Part shown: one piece after another, positions 44,210 through 53,726 of the stretch | Layout: every line of letters starts with the position of its first letter | Position numbering within the stretch: the stretch's first letter is position 1 | Origin: an uncultured Eubacteriales bacterium | GTDB taxonomy: Bacteria > Bacillota > Clostridia > Christensenellales > Borkfalkiaceae | Assembly: GCA_900542935.1 (NCBI GenBank) | Contig: UQPN01000009.1 | Location: 1 to 64,000 of the forward strand | Length of the DNA stretch: 64,000 nt | Direction: 5' to 3' | The notes under the pieces: model-generated | Seen by the model: only the letters and a program-made list of their open reading frames with translations | The model's database searches: none | What the model was told of the DNA's origin: nothing | Translations under genes and position numbers: made by a program

Positions 44210-45187
44210 ATGAAAAATTCCGAAAAAAACAAAACCGAAGCCGACGGCATCGAAAACGTATATCAGACGACAAAACATCGTCCCAAAGACGCGCCCGCGA
44301 ACACGACGGGCGCGGCGTTTTGGTTTAAGACGATTGTCGCGATGCTGGCGTCCTCTTTTTTAATCGCGTTTGCGGCGCAATGCCTGCTGACGCCCAACCA
44401 CTTCGCCACGGGCGGTGCCACGGGCATTGCCGTCATTTTAAACAAGGCGTTCGGTATATCGCTGAGCAAGACGGTGTTTTGCATCAACGCGCCTCTCATT
44501 ATCATTTCGTTTTTCGTAGTGAACAAGCGGTTTGCCTTTTTAACGCTGGGAAACGTGGGCACGCAGACGCTTTGGCTGTACATGATGGAAAAAGCAAATT
44601 TCCCGCAGCTGATTTTCGAAGAACGGATTTTCGCCGCGATTTTCGCGGGGATTCTGATGGGAACCGGCATTTTTCTCGCGTTGAAAACAGGCGGCTCTTC
44701 CGGCGGCATGGACATCGTGGCGGTGATCGTACAGAAAAAGATTTCGGCGAACTCTATCGCGTGGGTTTTGTTTGTGCTGAACTGCGTTGTAATCGCTTCC
44801 TCGTATTTTGTGTATAAAGACCTCGCGGACACGGCGGGCGGGAAAATTTTGCCTCTGGTGATGGCGGTATGCGAGCAGTACGTGGAGAGCAAGGTATACG
44901 ATACCATCGTGAACGGGATGCAATCCGCGATAGAATTCCGCGTGGTTACGGATAAGCCGGAAGAGGTGGCGGCACTGCTGTTTTCGCGGCTGGAACGCGG
45001 CGTTACTTCGATTACCGTGAAAGGCATGTACACGCAGGCGGAACACTCGCTGTTAATCTGCGTGGTTTCGCGGCGGCAGGTGAACGCGTTCAAACGGCTG
45101 GTAAAAACCGCCGACCCAGATTCGTTTGTGGTGATGTCGAAGGTATCGCAGGTGCTGGGGTACGGATTCTATTCGGACTCGCACTGA
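44210..45187 (+). CDS. YitT family membrane protein (DUF161 plus DUF2179)
   Basis: The protein has 325 residues from ATG 44210; the upstream open extension overlaps rplI out of frame and is rejected. It has five to six membrane helices with FATGGATGIAVILN and LKTGGSSGGMDIVAVIVQ, YitT landmarks. A cytoplasmic DUF2179 domain follows (TDKPEEVAALLFSRLERGV, ending VLGYGFYSDSH). YitT proteins are predicted transporters of unknown substrate. It is 89 bases after rplI. Confidence 0.85.
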   Translation: MKNSEKNKTEADGIENVYQTTKHRPKDAPANTTGAAFWFKTIVAMLASSFLIAFAAQCLLTPNHFATGGATGIAVILNKAFGISLSKTVFCINAPLIIISFFVVNKRFAFLTLGNVGTQTLWLYMMEKANFPQLIFEERIFAAIFAGILMGTGIFLALKTGGSSGGMDIVAVIVQKKISANSIAWVLFVLNCVVIASSYFVYKDLADTAGGKILPLVMAVCEQYVESKVYDTIVNGMQSAIEFRVVTDKPEEVAALLFSRLERGVTSITVKGMYTQAEHSLLICVVSRRQVNAFKRLVKTADPDSFVVMSKVSQVLGYGFYSDSH

Positions 45188-45413
45188 GCGGCAAAGCGCC
45201 GGATTGAACGACGCCGAACGTCAAAACAGGTTTCCGATCGGACGTTTTAAAAGACTTTTACATTGCCGCGGCAAACAAACGTGAAATGAAATGCGGTTTT
45301 TCCCCTATGGGGAAAGAGAGAAATGCGGGACGCTTCTGCCGTTTTTCAATGTGAAAAATCAGAAATTTTTTTGATTTTCTCCGCATTTTACAAGACTTTT
45401 TTGCATTCAACGC
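45188..45413. other. Gene-free stretch before the HU promoter
   Basis: It contains short inverted repeats (TTTCCCC/GGGGAAAG near 45300 and AAAATCA/TGATTTT near 45356-45380) and nothing further recognised. The whole gap from YitT to HU is 343 bases. Confidence 0.4.
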
Positions 45414-45442
45414 TTGACAAACGCTATAAAATATGTTATTAT
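45414..45442 (+). promoter_or_regulatory. Promoter of the HU gene
   Basis: TTGACA (45414-45419), 17-base spacer, TATTAT (45437-45442). Confidence 0.85.
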
Positions 45443-45530
45443 CGAAATACCTGTTGGGGAAAGCGTTGCGAAATACCGTTGCGGCGCCCGAACGAACGGG
45501 AATAAAAATTCCTAAAGGGGACTTTATCTT

Positions 45531-45803
45531 ATGAACAAAGGCGAACTCATTAAAGCAGTAGCTACGAAGGCAGGCTTCACGAGCAAGGACGCGCAGATCG
45601 CGTACGACGCTTTGATCGATACGATCACGGAAGCTCTGAAGAACGGCGAAAAGGTTCAGCTCGTTGGTTTCGGTACGTTTGAAATCAAAGACGTACCCGC
45701 GAAAACGGGCATCAACCCGCAGACGAAAGAATCCGTTGAAATTGCGGCTTCCAAGAAACCCGTTCTGAAATTCGGCAAAGCTTACAAAGAGCTCTTCAAC
45801 TAA
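45531..45803 (+). CDS. hup: DNA-binding protein HU
   Basis: The protein has 90 residues, the exact family length. MNKGELIKAVATKAGF opens it; VQLVGFGTFEIKDVPAKTG is the dimer core and arm base with the DNA-intercalating Pro region (TGINPQT). It is a nucleoid-associated histone-like protein. AAAGGGG precedes the ATG. Single gene with a strong promoter and a strong terminator. Confidence 0.95.
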   Translation: MNKGELIKAVATKAGFTSKDAQIAYDALIDTITEALKNGEKVQLVGFGTFEIKDVPAKTGINPQTKESVEIAASKKPVLKFGKAYKELFN

Positions 45804-45821
45804 TTCATTAGCTGAAAAACC

Positions 45822-45862
45822 AAGAAAAACGAACTCTGTTTCAAACAGGGTTCGTTTTTCTT
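45822..45862 (+). terminator. Intrinsic terminator of HU
   Basis: AAGAAAAACGAAC pairs with GTTCGTTTTTCTT, extended by CTGTTT/AAACAG. Beyond it to 46127 no gene is seen; a CCCCCG/CGGGGG inverted pair lies near 45955-45995. Confidence 0.85.
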
Positions 45863-46127
45863 TTACTCCCCTTTTCGCTTTTTCCGACAGAATCCGTCGC
45901 AGAACAGCCGCGTCGAAAGCAGCCGAAAAAAATTTTTTCTTCCCCTCTTTTTTGCCCCCGAAAGCCGTTCACGATTGCGTTTTGCGGGGGAGATTTGCCC
46001 GAAAGACTATATAAAGCCTGCGTTTTACCCCGTAAAAACAAAAACGTGAAAGACGAAAAAACGCATAAAAATAAGTAAAAACGGGCAAAATATGGCACGT
46101 TTTGCATAAAATACGGCATAAAATGAT

Positions 46128-46156
46128 TTGACAAACGCAAAAAAATGCCCTAAAAT
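46128..46156 (+). promoter_or_regulatory. Promoter of glmM-glmS
   Basis: TTGACA (46128-46133), 17-base spacer, TAAAAT (46151-46156). Confidence 0.8.
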
Positions 46157-46214
46157 ATAAAAACATGTAAACAGGCTATATGTAAACCAAACAAAAACGA
46201 GGAGCGAAAAGAAT

Positions 46215-47537
46215 ATGGGATTGTTTTTCGGGACGGACGGACTGAGAGGAAAGGTAAACGAGGATCTGACGCCGGAAGTGGCGTACAAGGTGGGCAACGC
46301 GCTTTCGATACTCAAAGAAAAACCTGTGATTTTAATCGGCGGAGACACGCGGATTTCGCGCACGTATTTAACTTCGGGCTTGGCGAGCGGCGCCATGAGC
46401 GGCGGCGCGCGGGTAATTGACGCGGGCGTGGTGCCTACGGCGGGCATCGCGTATCTTACAAAGCTGATCGGCGCGGATTACGGCGTGGTGATTTCCGCTT
46501 CGCACAACAGCGGAGAATACAACGGCATTAAAGTTTTCAATTCCGAGGGGTATAAACTGGGCGACAAGGAAGAAGAACGCATCGAGCGCTGCTTTATTCA
46601 CGAGAAAACGAACGATTTTCCGGACATCGGCAGTTACGAGCAGGATTTGCATTTAATCAAACGCTACCGCGAATTTTTGCTGAATGCCGTCGAACACAGC
46701 TTTGCGGGCAAAACCATCGTGCTGGACGGAGCGTTCGGGGCGGCGCACAGAATTGCGCCGGACGTTTTCCGCCGCGCGGGCGCAAGCGTGATTGCGGCTA
46801 ACTGCGTGGACGACGGTTTATCCATCAACCGCAACTGCGGCGCCGTGTACCCGCACAATCTTGCGCGCAAAGTATTGCGTTATAAGGCGGATATGGGATT
46901 TGCCTTCGACGGCGACGCCGACCGCCTGATTGCCGTGGACGAACACGGCGACGTGATTGACGGGGATATGATTTTATGCGCGCTGGCGAAATACTTCGAC
47001 GCGCAGGGCAAACTCCCCTGCCGCACCGCCGTGGGCACCAGCCATACGAACATGGCGATCGAGAACGATTTAAAAGCACACGGCATTTCGCTGGTACGTA
47101 CGGACATCGGCGATAAATACGTGCTTGCCAGACTGCTGGAAAAAGGATATTCCTTAGGCGGAGAACAGAGCGGGCACATCATACTGAAAGATTACGCCAC
47201 CACGGGCGACGGAATTTTAACGGCGATCGCGCTGACGAACATGCTGATTTCCGAAAACAAAACGCTTGCCGAAGGCGTGAAAATCCCCCTGTACCCGCAG
47301 GAAAACAAAAACGTGCCCGTGGAAGATAAATTCCGCGTAATCAACAGCGAAGAACTTTCGAAGCAGGTGGCGAAATACAACGCGGCGCTTGCCGGCAAAG
47401 GCAGGCTGATGATTCGCGCTTCCGGCACGGAGCCGAAAATCCGCGTGATGGTGGAAAGCAAGGACGAAGCGCTGAACCGCGAAGTGGCGGCGACGCTGGT
47501 TGCCACCATCGAAAAAATCAACGGGGAGAAAGCGTAA
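46215..47537 (+). CDS. glmM: Phosphoglucosamine mutase
   Basis: The protein has 440 residues. The phosphoserine loop is VVISASHNSGEYNGIK, the metal-binding loop FDGDADRLI, the sugar loop GGEQSGHI and the phosphate-binding loop RASGTEPKIRVM. It interconverts glucosamine 6-phosphate and glucosamine 1-phosphate for UDP-GlcNAc synthesis. The opening GLFFGTDGLRGKVNEDLTPE is standard. glmS follows after one base, so the two steps of amino sugar supply are co-transcribed. Confidence 0.96.
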   Translation: MGLFFGTDGLRGKVNEDLTPEVAYKVGNALSILKEKPVILIGGDTRISRTYLTSGLASGAMSGGARVIDAGVVPTAGIAYLTKLIGADYGVVISASHNSGEYNGIKVFNSEGYKLGDKEEERIERCFIHEKTNDFPDIGSYEQDLHLIKRYREFLLNAVEHSFAGKTIVLDGAFGAAHRIAPDVFRRAGASVIAANCVDDGLSINRNCGAVYPHNLARKVLRYKADMGFAFDGDADRLIAVDEHGDVIDGDMILCALAKYFDAQGKLPCRTAVGTSHTNMAIENDLKAHGISLVRTDIGDKYVLARLLEKGYSLGGEQSGHIILKDYATTGDGILTAIALTNMLISENKTLAEGVKIPLYPQENKNVPVEDKFRVINSEELSKQVAKYNAALAGKGRLMIRASGTEPKIRVMVESKDEALNREVAATLVATIEKINGEKA

Positions 47538-47538
47538 C

Positions 47539-49392
47539 ATGTGCGGCATTGCGGGATATATCGGCGATTCGCCCGAACAGAATATTTTATACCGCTTACG
47601 GCTTCTGGAATACCGCGGATACGATTCCGCGGGAATCGCCGTATCGGACGGCGAAAAAATCGTTATCACGAAGCGGGCGGGCGAACTGAAAAATCTGGAA
47701 GCGGCACTGAAACAGGCGGGAAAAACCGCGGGCGCAAAGCTTGGTATCGGGCATACGCGCTGGGCGACGCACGGAAAGCCGGACGAAATCAACGCGCACC
47801 CGCACGTTTCGCGGGACGGAAAATGGGCGGTGGTGCACAACGGCATCATCGAAAACCACGCGGAACTGAAAAGCGAGCTGAAAAAACTCGGCTACGAATT
47901 TTACAGCGCCACCGATACGGAAACGGCGGCGAAACTTCCGGAATATTATTCCGCGCAGGGAGCGGCGCCACTGCAGGCGTTGCGGCAGACGTGCGAGAGG
48001 CTGGAAGGCAGTTTTGCCATGGCGATTCTGCATGCGGGCGAAAAGAAAATTTATTTTGCGAAAAATAAAAGTCCCCTTTATTTTGCATACGCCGAAAACA
48101 ACGGAAATAAACGGGCGTATCTTGCCAGCGACGTCATTTGTTTTTCTGCGCAGGCGAGCGAATATTACGCTTTGCCCGACGGCGTGTACGGCATGGCGGA
48201 CGAAAACGGCGCAGAATTTTACGATAAGACGGGCAGAATTTTTCTGCCCGCCGAAAAGCTTTCCGCCGCGTATACGGGCGAAGAAATCAACCGTTACCCC
48301 CACTATATGCTGAAAGAAATTTACGATACGCTGCCCGCGCTGCGTGCGGAAACGGCGTATTTCGAAAGTAATTTCACGTTTGAAAATTATCCGCTTTTAT
48401 GCGGCGCGAACGGCGGGCGCGGCTTTACGAAAGCGGTGCTTGTCGGCTGCGGCACGGCATATCATGCCGCTCTTTCGGGCGCGGGAATGCTCGGGCGCGT
48501 CGCCGATCTGGACAGCGCGGCGTACGTGGCAAGCGAATTCCGCTATTACTGCCCGAAAATCGACGAAAACACGCTGGCGGTATTCATCAGTCAGAGCGGC
48601 GAAACGGCGGACACGCTTGCCGCCCTGCAGGAAGCGAAGCGGCACGGCGCGAAAACGCTTGCCGTAGTGAACGCGGAACACAGCACCCTTGCAAAAAACG
48701 CCGACGCTTTTCTGCCCGTGAAAGCGGGAACGGAAATCGCGGTGGCTTCCACAAAGGCATATTCGTGTCAAGCGGCGGCGCTGTATGCACTGGCGGAATT
48801 TCTGCGCGCCGCGGCTTTGCCCTTACAGAAACGTTGCGCTCCCGATTTTTCCGCGTTGAACGCCCTTTGCGCCGGTCTTTCGTACGGGGACGGGAACGAA
48901 GAAAAAGAAATCGCGCGGCTGTTTTGCGGCGGAAAAAAGCTGTTTTTCATCGGCAGAGGCGACGATTATCGCACGGCGCTGGAAGCAAGCCTGAAAATCA
49001 AGGAAACCTCGTACCTGAACGCCGACGTATATTATGCCGGCGAATTGAAACACGGATTTCTTGCTTTGGTGGACGAAAATTCGTACGTGGTTGTTTTCGC
49101 CACCGAAGAAGCCACGCTGCAAAAAACGCTGTCGAATGCGGAAGAAGCGCGGGCGCGCGGCGCACAAATTATTCTGTTCACAACGAACGAAACGGCGCTG
49201 CCCGACTGCCCGGAAGAAAAATTCTTCCGTATTCTGCGCGTGAACAAACTCGGCGGCGTTGCGGGCGGGAACCCCTTACAGTGCGTGCAGAACATTCTGC
49301 CCTGGCAACGCATCGCTTACGAACTTTCCGTTGAAAAAGGGCTTAACCCCGATAAACCGCGCAACCTCGCCAAAAGCGTTACCGTAGAATAA
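47539..49392 (+). CDS. glmS: Glutamine--fructose-6-phosphate aminotransferase
   Basis: The protein has 617 residues from ATG 47539, giving the mature N-terminus MCGIAGYIG whose Cys2 is the glutaminase nucleophile. GHTRWATHGKP and two SIS domains (GTAYHAALSG; SQSGETADT) follow. The C-terminus ends LAKSVTVE, close to the invariant form. It makes glucosamine 6-phosphate. There is no room for a glmS ribozyme between glmM and glmS, and none was seen upstream of glmM, unlike many Gram-positive glmS genes. Confidence 0.96.
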   Translation: MCGIAGYIGDSPEQNILYRLRLLEYRGYDSAGIAVSDGEKIVITKRAGELKNLEAALKQAGKTAGAKLGIGHTRWATHGKPDEINAHPHVSRDGKWAVVHNGIIENHAELKSELKKLGYEFYSATDTETAAKLPEYYSAQGAAPLQALRQTCERLEGSFAMAILHAGEKKIYFAKNKSPLYFAYAENNGNKRAYLASDVICFSAQASEYYALPDGVYGMADENGAEFYDKTGRIFLPAEKLSAAYTGEEINRYPHYMLKEIYDTLPALRAETAYFESNFTFENYPLLCGANGGRGFTKAVLVGCGTAYHAALSGAGMLGRVADLDSAAYVASEFRYYCPKIDENTLAVFISQSGETADTLAALQEAKRHGAKTLAVVNAEHSTLAKNADAFLPVKAGTEIAVASTKAYSCQAAALYALAEFLRAAALPLQKRCAPDFSALNALCAGLSYGDGNEEKEIARLFCGGKKLFFIGRGDDYRTALEASLKIKETSYLNADVYYAGELKHGFLALVDENSYVVVFATEEATLQKTLSNAEEARARGAQIILFTTNETALPDCPEEKFFRILRVNKLGGVAGGNPLQCVQNILPWQRIAYELSVEKGLNPDKPRNLAKSVTVE

Positions 49393-49405
49393 AGCGACGA
49401 CGGAT

Positions 49406-50497
49406 TTACGCGGCGGCGCGCGGCGCGTTGCAGCGACGTTTCGAAAGCGCCGCGCACAACGCGGCAACGATGACGGCGGCGCCCGCAACGCCCGCAACGG
49501 GGTAGAAATACCTGACAAGCGCTTCGAACGGCAATGCGGAAACGGCGAAGAACGCTGCCGCGGAAACGATTTTCGCCGCGTTTTTCCGCGCGCGGAACGT
49601 TTCTTCCGCGCCGGGAACGCCGCCTGCTTTGACGAATTTTTGCAGGGAGATTTTTTGCGCCGCGACGGAAACGGGATAAAAACATGCCGTAAACGCGGTA
49701 AGCATGCCGACGGCGGAAAGCAGAGAGTAAAACTTTCCGCCGTTTAAAACGTAATCGAGCGGCAACGGCGCGGCGTACGAACTTTTATCGCTGCTCACGG
49801 CGGAAAGGATCGCCGCGGCAAGAAGCGACAGCAGCCCCGCGGAAACAAAAGAAACGGCAGCCGCGCGCTTTTTTCCGGCGAGCGTTGCGCCGAGATCGCA
49901 CAAAACGGGGCAGGTGGCGAAAACGTTCATGCCGACGTAAATCGCCGCCGAAACCGCGGCGCGCGCCGCGCACGGAAAATCGGTAACTTCCGGCGGCGAA
50001 AAACTGCCGCGACGGACGATAAGCGTCAGGACGGCGACGATTAAAAACGGCGTGAACGCGGTGCCGAAAGACGATACTCCCGAAATTCCCCTGCGCGTAA
50101 AAAGCAACGCGATAAATAGAAACAGCACGGCGGGAAGAGGTTTATACGGGTACGCGGCGTTGAGCGCGGAAAGCGTTGCCGCCCCCACGACGAACGAACC
50201 GAAAAGCGCCGCGATTTTTGCCGCATGCGCCGCCGCGCCGGGAAACAATCCGCGCATGACGTTGCCGAAACCGCCGTATTTTGCGCCGAGGCGCAAAAAA
50301 AGAAAAAAACCGCCCGCAAACGCGGCGAACGATACGGCAAGCGGAAAAAGGCGGAATCCGCCGTAAAATTCAAGCAGTTCTCGCCCCGATAAAAAGCCCG
50401 CGCCCGCCACCGCGCCCACTGCCGTACAAACCGAAAAAACGACGGAGAATCGCTCCGCCGTCTGTTTTTTTATTTTGCTTTCCGTCGCTTTTTTCAA
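49406..50497 (-). CDS. YkvI-like membrane protein
   Basis: The protein has 363 residues with about ten hydrophobic helices. The N-terminal GAVAGAGFLSGRELLEFYGG motif is that of the YkvI family, predicted transporters with a LeuT-like fold start. The start is TTG with GGAGG upstream. It is very rich in Ala and lies convergent to glmS with 13 bases between stops. Substrate unknown. Confidence 0.75.
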   Translation of the reverse strand: MKKATESKIKKQTAERFSVVFSVCTAVGAVAGAGFLSGRELLEFYGGFRLFPLAVSFAAFAGGFFLFLRLGAKYGGFGNVMRGLFPGAAAHAAKIAALFGSFVVGAATLSALNAAYPYKPLPAVLFLFIALLFTRRGISGVSSFGTAFTPFLIVAVLTLIVRRGSFSPPEVTDFPCAARAAVSAAIYVGMNVFATCPVLCDLGATLAGKKRAAAVSFVSAGLLSLLAAAILSAVSSDKSSYAAPLPLDYVLNGGKFYSLLSAVGMLTAFTACFYPVSVAAQKISLQKFVKAGGVPGAEETFRARKNAAKIVSAAAFFAVSALPFEALVRYFYPVAGVAGAAVIVAALCAALSKRRCNAPRAAA

Positions 50498-50601
50498 TCC
50501 GCTTTTTCCTCCGCTCGCCCTGCGCGCGACGTTTTTCGCCGCCGCTTTTTATAAGCTATTTTTATGCGGCGCGGCGAGGAAAAAGAACGGCAGAAGGCGA
50601 T

Positions 50602-52173
50602 TCAGTCTTTCATAAAAGCGTTATATACGGCGTCCGCCACGCGGATTCCGTCGGCGGCGGACGAAGTGATGCCGCCCGCGTACCCCGCGCCCTCGCCGCA
50701 GGGAAACAGCATTTGCGCCGAAACCGACTGCAAATCTTCGCCGCGGACGATTCTGACGGGCGAGCTGGTGCGCGTTTCCGCGGCGGTGAGCACCGCGTCC
50801 GGGCAGGCAAAGCCTTTCAGGCGCTTATCCATTCCCTCGATCGCGCGCTTCAATTCTTCGTACACGGGCTTAGGAAATACCGCCGATATATCGGACGGCG
50901 CCACGCCGCGGGGATAGCTGGGCGTAACTTCGCCGAAGCGGCTGCTTGCCCTGCCCTTTAAAAAGTCCTCGGCGCGCTGCGCCGGCGCCACGTACTTTCC
51001 GCCGCCCAGCCGATACGCCGCGCGTTCGATCTTCCGCTGAAATTCCACGCCGGCAAGCGGGGTATCTTCGGGATAATCCGCCGAAGTTACCTGCACGATG
51101 AGCGCGGAGTTTGCGTTTTCGCCGTTGCGCGCGTAATTGCTCATGCCGTTGGTTACCACGCCGCCCTCTTCGCTTGCCGCCGCCATAACGTAACCGCCGG
51201 GGCACATACAGAAAGTGAATGCGGCGCGCTCGCCGTGGAACACGCATTTATAATCGGCGGGCGGAAGCAGTTTGTATTTTTCGCCGTATTGAGAAAATCC
51301 GACGGCGCTTTGCAGATGTTCGATGCGCACGCCCACGGCAAAATCTTTTTTAGTGAGCTCTACGCCTTTTTTATGCAGCAGTTCGAACGTATCGCGCGCG
51401 CTGTGCCCTACGGAAAGCACCAGCGCCGAAACGTCTATGGTTTCCGTACGCGACGAATCGTTTTCGCGATACGTGATTTCCGCCTGCGCGATTTTTCCGT
51501 TTTCGATTTTTAAATTTGTGAGGCGGGCGTTGAACAGCACGCGCGCGCCGTTGGCAAGAAGGTATTCGCGCATGTTTTTCACGACGGTTTTCAGTTTGTC
51601 GCTGCCGATGTGCGGTTTGTTTAAATACGCGATTTCTTCTGGCGCGCCGAAACGGATAAATTCGCGCAGGACTTCGTCGTTTTCTTTAACGTGCGTGCCC
51701 GTGTTGAGTTTTCCGTCGGAAAACGTGCCCGCGCCGCCCTCGCCGAACGATACGTTGCTTTCCGTATTCAGTACGCCCGTTTCGTGAAAAGTCCGCAGCG
51801 TTTTTTCGCGGCGTTCCACGCTTTCGCCGCGTTCGATGAGAAGCGGCGCGATACCGCGTTTTAAAAGCCGCAGCGCGCAGAACAGCCCGGCGGGACCTGC
51901 GCCGACGATTAAAACGGGTTTGTTTTTATCGGGCTGTTTTTCTTTCGGCAGTCGTTCGACGGCGGGTTCGATTTGCGCGGAAGAAAACTCTTTTGCGGCA
52001 AATTCTATCGTGTAAACGTAAAAAATATTGCCTTTATCGCGCGCGTCCAGCGATTTTTTTACGATGCGGAAGTACGCGGGATTGCATTTCAATGCGCGCC
52101 GCGCGATTTTGCGCAGTTCTTCTTCGCTTTCGCCAAGGTGAAGTTTTATGTTTGCCAGCCGTCTGATTTCCAT
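50602..52173 (-). CDS. FAD-dependent dehydrogenase (COG2509 type)
   Basis: The protein has 523 residues. A small N-terminal domain (IRRLANIKLHLGESEEELRK onward) precedes the FAD-binding Rossmann motif VLIVGAGPAGLFCALRL. Later blocks include SFGEGGAGTFSDGKLNTG and MCPGGYVMAAASEEGG, hallmarks of the COG2509 group. The C-terminal PCGEGAGYAGGITSSAADGI closes the flavin site. Substrate is unknown. It is on the same strand as the next oxidoreductase but 157 bases away. Confidence 0.88.
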   Translation of the reverse strand: MEIRRLANIKLHLGESEEELRKIARRALKCNPAYFRIVKKSLDARDKGNIFYVYTIEFAAKEFSSAQIEPAVERLPKEKQPDKNKPVLIVGAGPAGLFCALRLLKRGIAPLLIERGESVERREKTLRTFHETGVLNTESNVSFGEGGAGTFSDGKLNTGTHVKENDEVLREFIRFGAPEEIAYLNKPHIGSDKLKTVVKNMREYLLANGARVLFNARLTNLKIENGKIAQAEITYRENDSSRTETIDVSALVLSVGHSARDTFELLHKKGVELTKKDFAVGVRIEHLQSAVGFSQYGEKYKLLPPADYKCVFHGERAAFTFCMCPGGYVMAAASEEGGVVTNGMSNYARNGENANSALIVQVTSADYPEDTPLAGVEFQRKIERAAYRLGGGKYVAPAQRAEDFLKGRASSRFGEVTPSYPRGVAPSDISAVFPKPVYEELKRAIEGMDKRLKGFACPDAVLTAAETRTSSPVRIVRGEDLQSVSAQMLFPCGEGAGYAGGITSSAADGIRVADAVYNAFMKD

Positions 52174-52330
52174 ACTTTTCGTTTCTCTTTCCGCACGCTT
52201 TCCGCGCGCGATTGCGTTTTGTATCGTTTTTGAATTGTTTTTAGGGTTTTTGCGTACGGGTGCGCCGCGCGTTGCCCGAAGCCGCCTTGTTACGGGAAAA
52301 TACTTCGCGCCCGAAGTTACGCGTCGTAAA

Positions 52331-53623
52331 TTATTGCTCGGAAGTTATCGCGTCGCCCGCCGCGCATGCGGAAGAATACGCCCATTGCAGGTTAAAACCG
52401 CCGCAGGCGCCGTCCGCATCGAGAATTTCGCCCGCGAAATAAACGTTTTTTTGCTTTAAAGACATCATATCGCGGGATACTTCGCTTAATTTTACGCCGC
52501 CTTTCGTTACCTGCGCGTAATCGAAGCCGAGCGTGCCCGTTACCGTCGCCGTAAAGTTTTTGGCTTCCGCCGCCAGCGCTTTCGCGAAATTTTCGGCGAA
52601 GTTTTCTCCGCGTTTTTCTTTTCCGCCGTTTTTCACGGCAAATTTTTCCTGCGCGCGCGCCGCGATAACCATGCCCGCGCGATTGTTTAAAATGCCGCCG
52701 AGCAGTTCTCCCGCGGGAATTTCCGCATATCTGTTCAGCTTTTTTTCCAGCGCGGTTTGCAGTTCCGCCGCGGAAACGTCCGGCAGGAAATCGACGCGCA
52801 GCGTACAGCCGCTCTCCGGGCAGGGGCAGGGAAGATAAGAAGAAATTTTAAACGCGCAGTCGCCCGAAACGCCGAAATCGGTGAAAAGAATATCGCCGCG
52901 TTCGCGCGAAAGTTCTTTCCCGCCCGCAAAAAGAAGCATTTCTCCGTCGAACACGCGCACGCCTTTCAGGGCGCGCATATCTTTCTCGGCGCAGCGCAGC
53001 TGTACCAGCGCGGGAAATACGGGCGTGAGCGTATGCCCCAAAGACTGCGCCAGCGCGTAACCGTTGCCGTCGGAGCCGAAATTTTTCGCGGCTTTTCCGC
53101 CCGTACAGATCAGCGCGTTTTCGCAAAGATAATTTCCGCCGCTTTGCGTACGCACTTCGATTGCGCCCCGCGCTTTTCGCACGCTCTGTACGAATTCTCC
53201 CGTGAAAATTTTTACGCCGCGGCGCGCGGCTTCCCGGCGCAGCGCGTCGGTTACGGCGGAAGCCTGCCGGGAAAACGGGTATACCCTGCCCCGCCCGTCC
53301 GCAAAAGTAAGCACGCCCGCCGAGGATAAAAACCGCCGCAATTCTTCGGGCGGGTGCTTCGATACGGCGCCGCGGATTTTTTCTTCCTCCGCTTTTTCAA
53401 ACGTAAAATAGCCGCGCGTGTTTTGAAAATCGGCGGCGTTTTCGTTGGTTACGTTGCCCCAGCCGCCGCCCGTAGCCGAAAGCTTTCTGCCCGCGCGGTC
53501 GCCGCGTTCTAAAATCAGCGTGCGGTTATCGCCGTATTTTGCGGCGAAAAACAGCCCCGCCGCGCCGCCGCCGACGATAACGGTACGATAAATTGTTGCG
53601 AAATTGCCGTTTTTTTCGTTCAT
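52331..53623 (-). CDS. HI0933/BaiN-like NAD(P)/FAD-dependent oxidoreductase, leaderless start
   Basis: The protein has 430 residues from ATG 53623. The FAD motif VIVGGGAAGLFFAAKYG, SATGGGWGNVTNENA, ALICTGGKAAKNFGSDGNGY and the C-terminal FAGEILDADGACGGFNLQWA match the HI0933 family (YhiN/BaiN). The family includes flavoproteins acting on steroid-like or other reduced substrates; the role here is open. The promoter's -10 element ends nine bases before the ATG and no Shine-Dalgarno is present, so the mRNA probably starts with, or almost with, the start codon. Confidence 0.88.
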   Translation of the reverse strand: MNEKNGNFATIYRTVIVGGGAAGLFFAAKYGDNRTLILERGDRAGRKLSATGGGWGNVTNENAADFQNTRGYFTFEKAEEEKIRGAVSKHPPEELRRFLSSAGVLTFADGRGRVYPFSRQASAVTDALRREAARRGVKIFTGEFVQSVRKARGAIEVRTQSGGNYLCENALICTGGKAAKNFGSDGNGYALAQSLGHTLTPVFPALVQLRCAEKDMRALKGVRVFDGEMLLFAGGKELSRERGDILFTDFGVSGDCAFKISSYLPCPCPESGCTLRVDFLPDVSAAELQTALEKKLNRYAEIPAGELLGGILNNRAGMVIAARAQEKFAVKNGGKEKRGENFAENFAKALAAEAKNFTATVTGTLGFDYAQVTKGGVKLSEVSRDMMSLKQKNVYFAGEILDADGACGGFNLQWAYSSACAAGDAITSEQ

Positions 53624-53632
53624 ATCAAAAAT

Positions 53633-53661
53633 ATTGTAACGCATTTTCGGAAATTTGTCAA
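53633..53661 (-). promoter_or_regulatory. Promoter giving a nearly leaderless transcript (oxidoreductase)
   Basis: On the minus strand TTGACA (53661-53656), 17-base spacer, TACAAT (53638-53633). The expected start near 53626 leaves about three bases before the ATG. Confidence 0.75.
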
Positions 53662-53691
53662 TTTGAATACGGGGATAAACGCCGTTTTCGT

Positions 53692-53720
53692 TTGCTTTTT
53701 TGCCGCGCGGGTGCTATAAT
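53692..53720 (+). promoter_or_regulatory. Promoter giving a leaderless transcript (PH-domain gene)
   Basis: TTGCTT (53692-53697), 17-base spacer, TATAAT (53715-53720). Six bases later comes the ATG at 53727, so the expected first transcribed base is the A of the start codon. Confidence 0.75.
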
Positions 53721-53726
53721 GAAAGC

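Noticed and set aside
47500..47560. glmS ribozyme
   Set aside because: Only one base separates glmM and glmS, leaving no room for the ribozyme, and no ribozyme core was seen upstream of glmM.
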